Shown here piece after piece: positions 15,698 to 22,865 of a stretch of DNA of 28,305 bases (its first letter is position 1; each line of letters begins with the position of its first letter). The DNA comes from CAYGTS01 sp964352905 (GTDB taxonomy: Bacteria; Pseudomonadota; Gammaproteobacteria; JAHCLG01). Made by a program: the position numbers and the translations under genes. Where the stretch lies: positions 1 through 28,305 of the forward strand of contig CAYGTS010000018.1 of NCBI GenBank assembly GCA_964352905.1. Reading direction: 5' to 3'. The notes under the pieces are model-generated. The model was not told where the DNA came from. It saw only the letters and a program-made list of their open reading frames with translations, and searched no databases.

Positions 15698-16907
15698 AAA
15701 ATTTCTTCCCGTGAACATAAAAAAATGTTAATAAAACACAAAAACCAGCAACTAAGACTACAGCAGTCCAAGCTATATTATAACCAAAATGATGGGTTAT
15801 AAAAGCTACAACCGGTATCCAAACTGCCTTACCTAATGAAAGCAATAACGGTGTTAATATATAAAATCGTGCTCTTGAGCGCTCGGGAGAGTGTGTCCCT
15901 ATGTAAATATTAAAATAATTAGCAGCCACGATTTCCCCAACTGTCCAAACTACTGTGCTAATAAAAATAATATTGAATAAATTAACATATGTAATAATAA
16001 TAAAACCTAACCCATAAAACAAAGCAGCAAGTGCCAAATTCACTACAGTTGAATTTTTTTTGGTTAATTTCATGACAATGCTTGACAAGGACATGACAGC
16101 AAAACCATTTATTATTCCAACATAACCAAACAATTGACTGCTATTCTTTGGGAAATTTTCATTTATCCAGCTTGGGATCATGAATTGAAATTGAGAATTT
16201 AAAATAGATAAAATAAAGAAAAGAAAACAATAAAAATAAAATGATCCATTAATTTTACAGTTTTCATCAGCTGTAGCAGTTTTTTCAATTTTTTTATGAA
16301 ATTTTTCAATTTTTTTTACAGAAAAAAATACAATCGGAATGCTAACAAGCGTCAGCAATAAAAAAATATAAAGAAAATTTTTACCTAATGCTGATAAAAA
16401 TTGCCCACCTAAAAAATAAACCGTTGCACTTGCGGCATTATGAACAATATATAGAGTAGAAAAACCCTTTGATATATTCGACACATTAGTATTCTTAGAC
16501 ATCAATGAATTAATGATCGGGTTTGGCATAGCCGCAAAAAAACTATAAGTAATCGTTGATAACAATATCGACGTTGAACTTTTACTGAGCATGAGCCAGC
16601 ATAATGCTATAAATGCAAACAAAAATGCAAAAAACATGATATGCAATATTCTATATAGATCAGCTAAAATACCACCAACAACGTTACCCATTAAAAATGA
16701 GAGAGAGCTTAATGAAATTACTATTCCAACACTGGTTATACTCATTCCAAATCCCTTTACTAAAACCAGCGCCGTAAAGGGTGTAATAACATTTGATGTT
16801 ATTAATAAATATTTAATCACTGCTAAATACAGAATAGGACTTTTCTTGCTCTTAAAGAAAAAAGAAAAAAGCGTTTTGACTTTATTAACCAAGATCACCG
16901 AACTCAT
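15666..16907 (-). CDS. MFS transporter, probable product exporter
   Basis: A 413-aa inner-membrane protein with about 12 hydrophobic segments in two bundles split by a charged, Lys-rich loop (KKIEKFHKKIEKTATADENCK). The MFS A-type loop is recognisable after the second segment (GNVVGGILADLYR). It resembles drug or metabolite efflux MFS proteins of the MdtG/YfkF sort. I place the start at the ATG at 16907; an upstream in-frame TTG at 16934 would add nine residues. It overlaps the ABM gene by about 23 bp and the ATP-grasp gene by 32 bp. Export of, or resistance to, the cluster product is likely from context. Confidence 0.85.
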   Translation of the reverse strand: MSSVILVNKVKTLFSFFFKSKKSPILYLAVIKYLLITSNVITPFTALVLVKGFGMSITSVGIVISLSSLSFLMGNVVGGILADLYRILHIMFFAFLFAFIALCWLMLSKSSTSILLSTITYSFFAAMPNPIINSLMSKNTNVSNISKGFSTLYIVHNAASATVYFLGGQFLSALGKNFLYIFLLLTLVSIPIVFFSVKKIEKFHKKIEKTATADENCKINGSFYFYCFLFFILSILNSQFQFMIPSWINENFPKNSSQLFGYVGIINGFAVMSLSSIVMKLTKKNSTVVNLALAALFYGLGFIIITYVNLFNIIFISTVVWTVGEIVAANYFNIYIGTHSPERSRARFYILTPLLLSLGKAVWIPVVAFITHHFGYNIAWTAVVLVAGFCVLLTFFYVHGKKFYEIRNYSSTV

Positions 16908-17184
16908 ATTGTCTTTTAATTTCAACAACTTCAACTCTATATCCGGTATACCATTTATTCTTTGCTTTTTCTTGAGCGCTTTGATGCTCTAAGTCTTTTT
17001 TCCATTCAATAATATTTTTTAAATCATCCCAGTAAGAGATGGCTATTTCTTGATTGCCTTCTGTTACTGCTACAAAGTTAACACAATTATATTTGCTAAA
17101 AGCCAATTCACGCATTTTTTTAAGCATGCTATTATATTCAAAATCTTGTTCACCTATTTTTGCTCTAAATATTACCGCGTACAT
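16885..17184 (-). CDS. Antibiotic biosynthesis monooxygenase (ABM) domain protein
   Basis: A 99-aa single-domain protein of the ABM ferredoxin-like fold, YqjZ-like type. Seen: MYAVIFRAK first strand, YNSMLKKMRELA helix, the loop EGNQEIAISYWDDL, then IIEWKKDLEHQSAQEKAKNKWYTGYRVEVVEIKRQY, read here in parts: the IxxWK, EHQSAQ and WYxxY motifs typical of this group. Members act as small dimeric oxygenases (heme-degrading or cofactor-free quinone-type monooxygenases) or have no known role. AAGAAGG lies before the ATG. It overlaps the MFS gene. Confidence 0.82.
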   Translation of the reverse strand: MYAVIFRAKIGEQDFEYNSMLKKMRELAFSKYNCVNFVAVTEGNQEIAISYWDDLKNIIEWKKDLEHQSAQEKAKNKWYTGYRVEVVEIKRQYEFGDLG

Positions 17185-17261
17185 TTTTTACCTTCTTAAA
17201 TTAATTTAACTTAAATTGATATAAAATATGATTCAATAAATGTCATATTTTTAATAAATTC

Positions 17262-17378
17262 GTAACTTTTCACCCTATATACCGTTCGCCTTTAAAGATG
17301 CGAAGAGCGTTTAAACTTAGTAGTAGGCGAACGGTAAAGATTGGAACGTTACGATCCTATCTGCAAGTGAGTGGTTAC
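17262..17378 (-). repeat. MITE-like element, copy 6 (different core)
   Basis: 117 bp with ends GTAACTTTTCACCC and, inverted, GTAACCACTCAC. The inside differs from the other copies: an 11-bp stem ACCGTTCGCCT (17281-17291) with AGGCGAACGGT (17325-17335). The flanking octamers ATAAATTC and AATCGCTT do not match. It sits inside the minus-strand operon between the DUF3050 and ABM genes, so it is transcribed with them and may lower or stabilise downstream mRNA. No gene lies in 17185-17408. Confidence 0.7.
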
Positions 17379-17408
17379 AATCGCTTGTAAACTTGATAGA
17401 AATATACC

Positions 17409-18209
17409 CTAAACTACTTTTTCTATCTCTTTGGTCACTGCTTGAGATTGGTTTCTGTATTGGTTGATCTGCTCTAAAATCCCATCCCATAGTGAAATAC
17501 GATCTAAAATAGCATTAGTTGCAGCATTTAATGCACGAGAATTAGCGACTTCATCCTTACCAATCAAATCACTTAGTAGTTTATGACCTGCTGGTCCATG
17601 CTCATTGCTATCCAGATCAATATGACGTTTTAAATAATATATTAAACTGGGTACTTTTTCTTCATCTATTTTCCACCTGTCTAACAATCTTGTAAACATT
17701 TCAGGAATAGAATCTTCGCGACCAAATAAAAAATTGCTTGCTACTTCTTCTATATTACCGTAAAGCACAATTTTTATATTGTTTCCAACAAAATTTGAAA
17801 TAAATGTTGGAACTTTTGCAGATGTAAAAGCCACTTTTAAATCATTTGTTTTCGCTAATATATTTAAAAAGCTATCAAACATCGATGTATCTGCGCCTAT
17901 TTCTTTCATAGAATCTAAATACATTTCTAAATGGCTTGAAGGTTGTCGTTGATAATTAAAATCAGTTTCTTCATAAAGCACTATTTCATTAATTAATCTT
18001 GCTGATTTCGATTGTGAAGGCGGAAACCAAGGTAAAGAAACACAAGTCAGTGACATTTGTAGTTTTTTTACTAAACTCATAAAATCCCAAACCGCAAAAA
18101 CATGCGCTTGCATAAAGACTCTTAATTCATCAATTGTTTTGATCTCACTATATATTTTATGATCAAATAATTGATTTTGTATTGGTTCTATTTTATTTTG
18201 TATATCCAT
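17409..18209 (-). CDS. DUF3050 family heme-oxygenase-like protein
   Basis: A 266-aa member of DUF3050, a family with the heme-oxygenase-like bundle and no settled function known to me. Family marks: HKIYSEIKTIDELRVFM, the strongly conserved HVFAVWDFMSLVKKLQ (36-51), PWFPP, RLINEIVLYEETD (71-83), SSHLEMYLDSM, and IYYLKRHIDLDSNEHGP with H196, D200 and H204. Potential iron ligands include H36, E75, E81, H93, H196, D200 and H204. By analogy with other HDO enzymes it may bind a diiron centre and activate O2. GGAAAACACAAG precedes the ATG. It is 21 bp downstream of the ICMT-like gene. It is unrelated at sequence level to the HDO at 11595. Confidence 0.85.
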   Translation of the reverse strand: MDIQNKIEPIQNQLFDHKIYSEIKTIDELRVFMQAHVFAVWDFMSLVKKLQMSLTCVSLPWFPPSQSKSARLINEIVLYEETDFNYQRQPSSHLEMYLDSMKEIGADTSMFDSFLNILAKTNDLKVAFTSAKVPTFISNFVGNNIKIVLYGNIEEVASNFLFGREDSIPEMFTRLLDRWKIDEEKVPSLIYYLKRHIDLDSNEHGPAGHKLLSDLIGKDEVANSRALNAATNAILDRISLWDGILEQINQYRNQSQAVTKEIEKVV

Positions 18210-18230
18210 CTTGTGTTTTCCTCATTTAAA

Positions 18231-18953
18231 TTACACATTATCGATTAAAGAATTGTTGTCTATTTTAGGTTCTACGACTTGCTGCTCTTTAACTTGATCA
18301 GCCGGTTGCAGATTATAAATAGCAGCTTTAATATCATTAAACATGCGTTTGTAAACTGCCCAGTTTGGAAAAAGTAGACACGTATTTTTTCTATATTCAT
18401 CCCATTCTTTACCAATAATACGTAAGCCTCTTCTGTCTTGATGCATTGTACCCAAATAAAGGTATACAGTCGCTCCAATTGATAATAACAATGTATCTAG
18501 TGTCATTATTGGATGAGTCCAAAAAAATATAACTAAACAAGTATGGTGAGGGAATCGAATATATTTTTTTATACCATTTTGTCTTATACGGTAATATCCT
18601 GGTAACGGTCTTTTCATTAATGTTAAAAAAACTTGTTTAACACCTAACCATTGCCAAAATGAAGTTGTAAATTTGAAACAATAAAAAAAGAAAAATAAAG
18701 AACCTGCAAGTAATGTTAATGATAAATGATAGGCATGACCACCAGGTGTGAAATGATATATTAGCACATGTGATTTTTGCCATAAATGAAACCCAATGAC
18801 TAAAGTAACCAACGATATAAAACTATAGACAATATTCCAAGTATATCCTGGCAATATTTTATTATATATTTTAACAGCTGTTTTGGTTGTCAACAGCGAA
18901 TGTTGCAATCCATAGGCCATTACTATTAATAAATCAACTTGCCACCATAACAT
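18231..18953 (-). CDS. ICMT/NnrU-like membrane protein, possible methyltransferase
   Basis: A 240-aa integral membrane protein with five or six hydrophobic helices. The C-terminal part matches the isoprenylcysteine-carboxyl/phospholipid methyltransferase pattern: IRFPHHTCLVIFFWTHPIMT (132-151; the family reads RHPxY), TVYLYLGTMHQDRRGLRIIG (the family reads Y..G...EER.L), and EWDEYRKNTCLLFPN. The usual EE before R is QD here, and RHP is RFP, so SAM chemistry is not certain; NnrU and MddA relatives are alternatives. The polar tail (about 205-240) is unique. GGAG lies before the ATG, 22 bp after the adenylating enzyme gene. Confidence 0.7.
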   Translation of the reverse strand: MLWWQVDLLIVMAYGLQHSLLTTKTAVKIYNKILPGYTWNIVYSFISLVTLVIGFHLWQKSHVLIYHFTPGGHAYHLSLTLLAGSLFFFFYCFKFTTSFWQWLGVKQVFLTLMKRPLPGYYRIRQNGIKKYIRFPHHTCLVIFFWTHPIMTLDTLLLSIGATVYLYLGTMHQDRRGLRIIGKEWDEYRKNTCLLFPNWAVYKRMFNDIKAAIYNLQPADQVKEQQVVEPKIDNNSLIDNV

Positions 18954-18975
18954 AAAATACTCCTTAACTTGTTAT

Positions 18976-20190
18976 CTAAATAATATAATTAAATTTTGAC
19001 ATCTTAGGGGAAGGTGAAAAATCATAAAAAAAATGATTTTCAGGGTTAATATTTACAAAAATATTAAATTCATTATTGAGACTACTGGCAATCTTTTCTT
19101 TAATTTTTTTCTCTTTATTTTTTATATCTTCCAAATCAGGGATCGTGATTATTACTATTTTGATGGTATCGGGCGTTACATCACAGGTAAAATGAAATAT
19201 TGGAAAAGGCTCATTGTAAATAATAGCATCAATAATATTTTCATCTACTTTCGGGTTTTTATTTTGAAGCTGTCTACCTAGAAAATGCCAAATTTCTTCC
19301 TGATGATCAAAATCAACTTGAAAAGTATCGTTAGTGTCATACCTTACAATGGGTAATAAACCTTCTCTAAGCCATGTTATAATTAATTGCCCAGTACAAC
19401 TTTTTTCACCTTTGTGAAGAGTGATATGTTTGTTAGTATTAATGTCTATCAATTCAAATATAAAATCTTCTTTAATTGCCCGATAACTGCAGTCATTCAC
19501 ACCATACATGACTGTTGCAACTTCACTACTACCATATACAAATGGAACAGTATAAGTATCCTTACCGACTAATCTATTTAGATTATTTGCATTTGATTTG
19601 CTTATATGCTCACCAGTTAAAAGAAATTTTTTAGCTGGAAAGTTTTTAAATCCATGGTTAATTTTATAGACTTCATACAAGATTTTATAAGCTAATGAAG
19701 GTGTTGTCATAATAGTTGTTATATTATTTCTTTGAATAACATTTAATATCCTTTTATAGTCACAGATTTTAGGTATTGGAAAAATCCTCAGAAAACCAAC
19801 ACCTAAATTTTTAAGCGCGAGCGCCGACGCTTCGACGAAGGGACTAAGAATACCTGGATGCACTATGGCAACACGATCCGTCATTGACTGTATATGTCTT
19901 TTGTATGCTAACATTTGATTATTCGTATTCCAGTTTAAATCATTTTGACCACGTGGAGTCAGCAGTGGCTCTCCTGTTGTTCCTGAGGTTTCACTAAATA
20001 AAATCCCTTTTCGCAAATATCTTTCATTATTTTCTAAGCCATACTCTATTAGGTTATTTTTTTTCATTATGGGGATGAGATTTAATGACTCTTGCAATGT
20101 AAATAGATTTATGTCCTGCTGATCAGAATATTTTTTTACTTTATCCTTTATACAATTTAGTGCAGATTTTTCACATGCAGTTAAGATCAC
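18976..20190 (-). CDS. Stand-alone adenylate-forming enzyme (PaaK-like)
   Basis: A 404-aa AMP-forming ligase of the phenylacetate-CoA ligase/F390 synthetase-like group, shorter than typical acyl-CoA synthetases. Motifs: the ATP loop SETSGTTGEP (66-75), the TTPSLAYKI segment (162-170), VYGSSEVATVMYG (218-230), VRYDTNDTF (282-290) and the C-terminal SPSPKMSKF with candidate catalytic Lys396 or Lys399. It would activate a carboxylate as acyl-AMP for CoA, carrier-protein or amine transfer. No carrier protein is encoded here. The start is GTG at 20190 with AGGAG 7 bases upstream. It lies 9 bp after the SDR gene. Confidence 0.82.
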   Translation of the reverse strand: MILTACEKSALNCIKDKVKKYSDQQDINLFTLQESLNLIPIMKKNNLIEYGLENNERYLRKGILFSETSGTTGEPLLTPRGQNDLNWNTNNQMLAYKRHIQSMTDRVAIVHPGILSPFVEASALALKNLGVGFLRIFPIPKICDYKRILNVIQRNNITTIMTTPSLAYKILYEVYKINHGFKNFPAKKFLLTGEHISKSNANNLNRLVGKDTYTVPFVYGSSEVATVMYGVNDCSYRAIKEDFIFELIDINTNKHITLHKGEKSCTGQLIITWLREGLLPIVRYDTNDTFQVDFDHQEEIWHFLGRQLQNKNPKVDENIIDAIIYNEPFPIFHFTCDVTPDTIKIVIITIPDLEDIKNKEKKIKEKIASSLNNEFNIFVNINPENHFFYDFSPSPKMSKFNYII

Positions 20191-20199
20191 TTTTTTCTC

Positions 20200-20991
20200 C
20201 TAATTACAACCCGCTAGACCACCACCATCTACGATCAGCGCGGTTCCTGTAATAAAACTTGAATTAGCTGACGCTAAATAAAGAACCGCATCTGCAATCT
20301 CTTTTGGCGATCCAATTCTTCCTAATGGTCTATTGATACCTTCAATAACTAATTGATCAGGCTGCAAACCTAATTGTTGCGCTTCATTAATCAACATATT
20401 GGTTTCAGTATCGCCAGGACAGATGCAGTTGACACGAATTCCTTTACCGCCAAAATCAATTGCCATCGCTTTTGTTAATAGAACAACACCACCTTTCGAT
20501 GCGCAGTAAGCAGCGGCTTTGGCTCCACCATTGATACCCCAACCGGATGCAGTATTGATGATTGAACCCTGATTTTTTTTTAACATTACTGGTAATACTT
20601 TTTTGCTCATTAAAAAAATAGATTTTAAGTTTACATTTATTATGCTATCCCACTCATTTTCTGACAGTTCAAGAATATCCTTGCGACGAGTAATACCCGC
20701 GTTATTAAAAAGGATGTCAACATCACCAAAATGCGATTGTGTTTTTTCTAAAATCATTTCACAATCATTATTTTTTGACACATCAGCTTTAAGGGTTAAA
20801 ATTTCTGAATTAAATGATGATACTTTTTTTTCTAAACAATCGGCTTCATCTGTATTAAGATCGACCGCCACTATTTTTGCACCACATGCTGCAAATGCTA
20901 AACAAGTTGCTTTTCCTATTCCACCTAATGCACCTGTCACAATAACAGTTTTACCTTTTATACAGTTATACACAACTGATTTCCTGTTCAT
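20200..20991 (-). CDS. Short-chain dehydrogenase/reductase (SDR)
   Basis: A 263-aa classical SDR, NAD(P)-dependent. TGALGGIG at 19-26, VAVDLN (41-46) with the acidic residue that favours NAD(H), NNAG at 96-99, catalytic S149, Y162 and K166 (YCASK), and the C-terminal SSFITGTALIVDGG are all present, so it should be active. It resembles FabG/glucose-dehydrogenase-like SDRs; the substrate is unknown. The ATG at 20991 gives the usual length. Upstream in-frame starts exist but have no ribosome site. It overlaps the 2OG oxygenase gene by 26 bp, which suggests coupled translation. Confidence 0.88.
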   Translation of the reverse strand: MNRKSVVYNCIKGKTVIVTGALGGIGKATCLAFAACGAKIVAVDLNTDEADCLEKKVSSFNSEILTLKADVSKNNDCEMILEKTQSHFGDVDILFNNAGITRRKDILELSENEWDSIINVNLKSIFLMSKKVLPVMLKKNQGSIINTASGWGINGGAKAAAYCASKGGVVLLTKAMAIDFGGKGIRVNCICPGDTETNMLINEAQQLGLQPDQLVIEGINRPLGRIGSPKEIADAVLYLASANSSFITGTALIVDGGGLAGCN

Positions 20992-21775
20992 ATTCACGTT
21001 GATGTTGATAGCCGCCATAGAGTAGATCGGCTGTGCCATTAAATGTAATGGATTGTCTATAATCAAAAGCAAAATTTACAACTGTTCTAAAAGTATTACA
21101 ATTTACAGGCGCAACACGATGAAGACAATCACCAGCATTTAATAGATAACATTCGCCAGCATTATGATTAATTTTACGAATAAGGCCATCATTATTTGCA
21201 AGTGATACTAGTTGATTGGTATCTTTTATTGGATCTAAATTTTTGGACTCTGCATATTGTTTCCAATGCGGTATAATTTCTAGATAACCACCTTCTGAAC
21301 TTTCTGGCGATTGAATAATCATGACCAAAGCATATTGCGGATCATCTAAATGCCAACCATGCGTTCCTCCTTTTTTTTCAATAAAATTTATAACCATGCA
21401 CTCTTCTTGATGGTCTATGCTATAGATTTGTTTACCGATTATTTTTGAGATAACTCTTTTAAGTTGCTCATTTTTATATAGATTTGTCAGTAGTGGTGAA
21501 TATGCCTGAATAAATTTTCCACCAAGAATAGATAGCTTTCTAGGTGTTGAATACCCCGGCATAACAAAATTTTTTTCTATGGATTTTTTTGACAAGGATT
21601 GAACTTCTTGTTCTAAATTTTGCAAAAAATTATCAGTAAATAAAGAATAAAGCTTAACGTAACCTAGAGCATCAAACTTTTCTTTCAAGTCTAAAAGAGT
21701 AGTATCTTCAGTGAATAAATTAGAGATAATGGGAAGGTTTTTAATATTTTCGTTTAAACAGCTTATCAAATCCAT
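20966..21775 (-). CDS. 2OG/Fe(II)-dependent dioxygenase
   Basis: A 269-aa cupin-fold oxygenase. The iron triad is H142-x-D144 in THGWHLDDPQYAL and H219 in GDCLHRVAPV, with R230 (NTFRTVVNF) for 2-oxoglutarate. GGYLEIIPHW and LNAGDCLH match the group that holds amino-acid hydroxylases and halogenases (HalD/BesD/ArpA-like). The Asp at HxD indicates hydroxylation or desaturation rather than halogenation, which needs Gly or Ala there. AAGGAA precedes the ATG. It is the first gene after the promoter at 21865-21893. Confidence 0.83.
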   Translation of the reverse strand: MDLISCLNENIKNLPIISNLFTEDTTLLDLKEKFDALGYVKLYSLFTDNFLQNLEQEVQSLSKKSIEKNFVMPGYSTPRKLSILGGKFIQAYSPLLTNLYKNEQLKRVISKIIGKQIYSIDHQEECMVINFIEKKGGTHGWHLDDPQYALVMIIQSPESSEGGYLEIIPHWKQYAESKNLDPIKDTNQLVSLANNDGLIRKINHNAGECYLLNAGDCLHRVAPVNCNTFRTVVNFAFDYRQSITFNGTADLLYGGYQHQREYEQEISCV

Positions 21776-21823
21776 GCAATCATTCCTTGCTTATTATTCC
21801 ATTGGCGTTGTGAATAGCTTTAC

Positions 21824-21846
21824 GAATAGAAGAACAACTTCTATTC
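21824..21846 (-). promoter_or_regulatory. Leader hairpin of the minus-strand operon
   Basis: A perfect 9-bp stem, GAATAGAAG with CTTCTATTC, and a 5-base loop. It starts about a dozen bases after the expected transcription start and lies 49 bp before the ATG at 21775. There is no T-run, so it is not a standard terminator. It could be an operator for a repressor or an mRNA-stabilising 5' structure. Confidence 0.5.
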
Positions 21847-21864
21847 ATTAATTATTGAAGCGAA

Positions 21865-21893
21865 AGTATCTTAAATAAAAGATTCTCTGTCAA
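21865..21893 (-). promoter_or_regulatory. Sigma-70-type promoter of the minus-strand operon
   Basis: On the minus strand, TTGACA (21888-21893) is followed after exactly 17 bp by GATACT (21865-21870). This would start transcription near 21858 and drive the genes from 21775 down to 14480. It lies in the 147-bp gap after the unknown gene at 21923. Confidence 0.65.
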
Positions 21894-21922
21894 GGAAAAA
21901 TTATTAATTTAATTAATTTTTA

Positions 21923-22837
21923 TTATTTTGGCATAAGTCGCTTCTTGAGATTGGCTTGCTTCACAGGCTTCACAAAGCAAAGACAGAGAGGATTGTGGTA
22001 ACCACTAGCTAATGCATCATTAAACGCTCGTTGTAACTTGAATACAATTTTTAATTCTCTTAAATTCAATAAGAGCTTGCTTGTATCGATAAAGGGACCA
22101 AAACCAACCTTTTGAATGATTTTTTTAGGATCGTTGGTTCCCGCTAATATGTAACAATTTTTTGGCTCACCATCTTGTAAATCTTTATGAATTGAAAAAA
22201 TTGGTGATAAGGCAATGACTGACTGTGCCACACTAAATGTCTTACGTGCGTTATCTTGACAGCTTATTATATTTGATGGATAAGCTAGCATGATGGTATT
22301 TTTACAAGCATGTGACAATTTCATAAAAAATCGACTATTACACCAGGATTCTAAACAAATTACTGCTGATGTAATAGTTTGATTAACTAAGGCTTGACCA
22401 TATTTATTGAGAATATTAAAAAAAAGTGTAAACAGTTTATATTGCTCTTCTTTGGAGATGATATCTATCGCTGTTTCATGACAACGCTTGTCCAATATAA
22501 AGTTAATAAATCGTATCGCCAGTTGGTAATTATCTATTTTATGCCATGCAGGATCTTTACAGAATTTTTTTAGTACATTCCATGCATTGATAACATGTAT
22601 ACTATTATCTACAATAATCAGGCTGGATTGATGCTTAGTTAATAAAGTGAGATCCAATGAAATTTTAATTGAACTAAATATAGAAGTTCCCACAAGTGTT
22701 ATATTTCGTTTAGGTAACATGCAAGAAATTTCGAGTAAATTTGGTTCATGCTCAGATAGCAACCAAAATGCTTCTTGCGTGGTTGGCTCAACACAAGTTT
22801 CTAGCGCTACTTTTTTGAATTTTTCTTGGAAAAACAT
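21923..22837 (-). CDS. Unknown protein with possible SAM-binding Rossmann core
   Basis: A 304-aa soluble protein that I cannot assign. Residues 44-92 look like a Rossmann nucleotide-binding start: NITLVGTSIFSSIKISLDL, then an acidic strand end SSLIIVDNS, then a helix HVINAWNVLKKF. This pattern is shared by nicotianamine-synthase-like and DUF3419-like SAM enzymes, though the glycines are few. The C-terminus is basic (KPVKQANLKKRLMPK). It is 28 bp downstream of ppsR on the same strand and could be read from the ppsR transcript. The promoter at 21865-21893 starts a new unit after it. GAGAAG lies before the ATG. Membership in the biosynthetic set is inferred from position and A+T richness. Confidence 0.6.
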   Translation of the reverse strand: MFFQEKFKKVALETCVEPTTQEAFWLLSEHEPNLLEISCMLPKRNITLVGTSIFSSIKISLDLTLLTKHQSSLIIVDNSIHVINAWNVLKKFCKDPAWHKIDNYQLAIRFINFILDKRCHETAIDIISKEEQYKLFTLFFNILNKYGQALVNQTITSAVICLESWCNSRFFMKLSHACKNTIMLAYPSNIISCQDNARKTFSVAQSVIALSPIFSIHKDLQDGEPKNCYILAGTNDPKKIIQKVGFGPFIDTSKLLLNLRELKIVFKLQRAFNDALASGYHNPLCLCFVKPVKQANLKKRLMPK

Positions 22838-22865
22838 AGTATTTTATCTTCTCACAACCATGATT

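Larger units (their letters stand above)
11595..22837. other. Candidate small-molecule biosynthetic gene cluster
   Basis: Twelve genes lie in two convergent arms: three on the plus strand (11595-14402) and nine on the minus strand (22837-14480). Spacing is tight, with many overlaps. Predicted activities are two heme-oxygenase-like diiron proteins, two 2OG/Fe oxygenases, an aminocarboxypropyl transferase, an SDR, a PaaK-like adenylating enzyme, an ATP-grasp ligase, an ABM-domain oxygenase, an ICMT-like membrane protein, an MFS exporter and one unknown. The block is visibly more A+T-rich than nrdAB and ppsA-recQ. No polyketide or nonribosomal megasynthase is present. The boundaries and product are inferred. 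The gene at 21923 and the amidohydrolase at 9841 may or may not belong. Confidence 0.65.
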
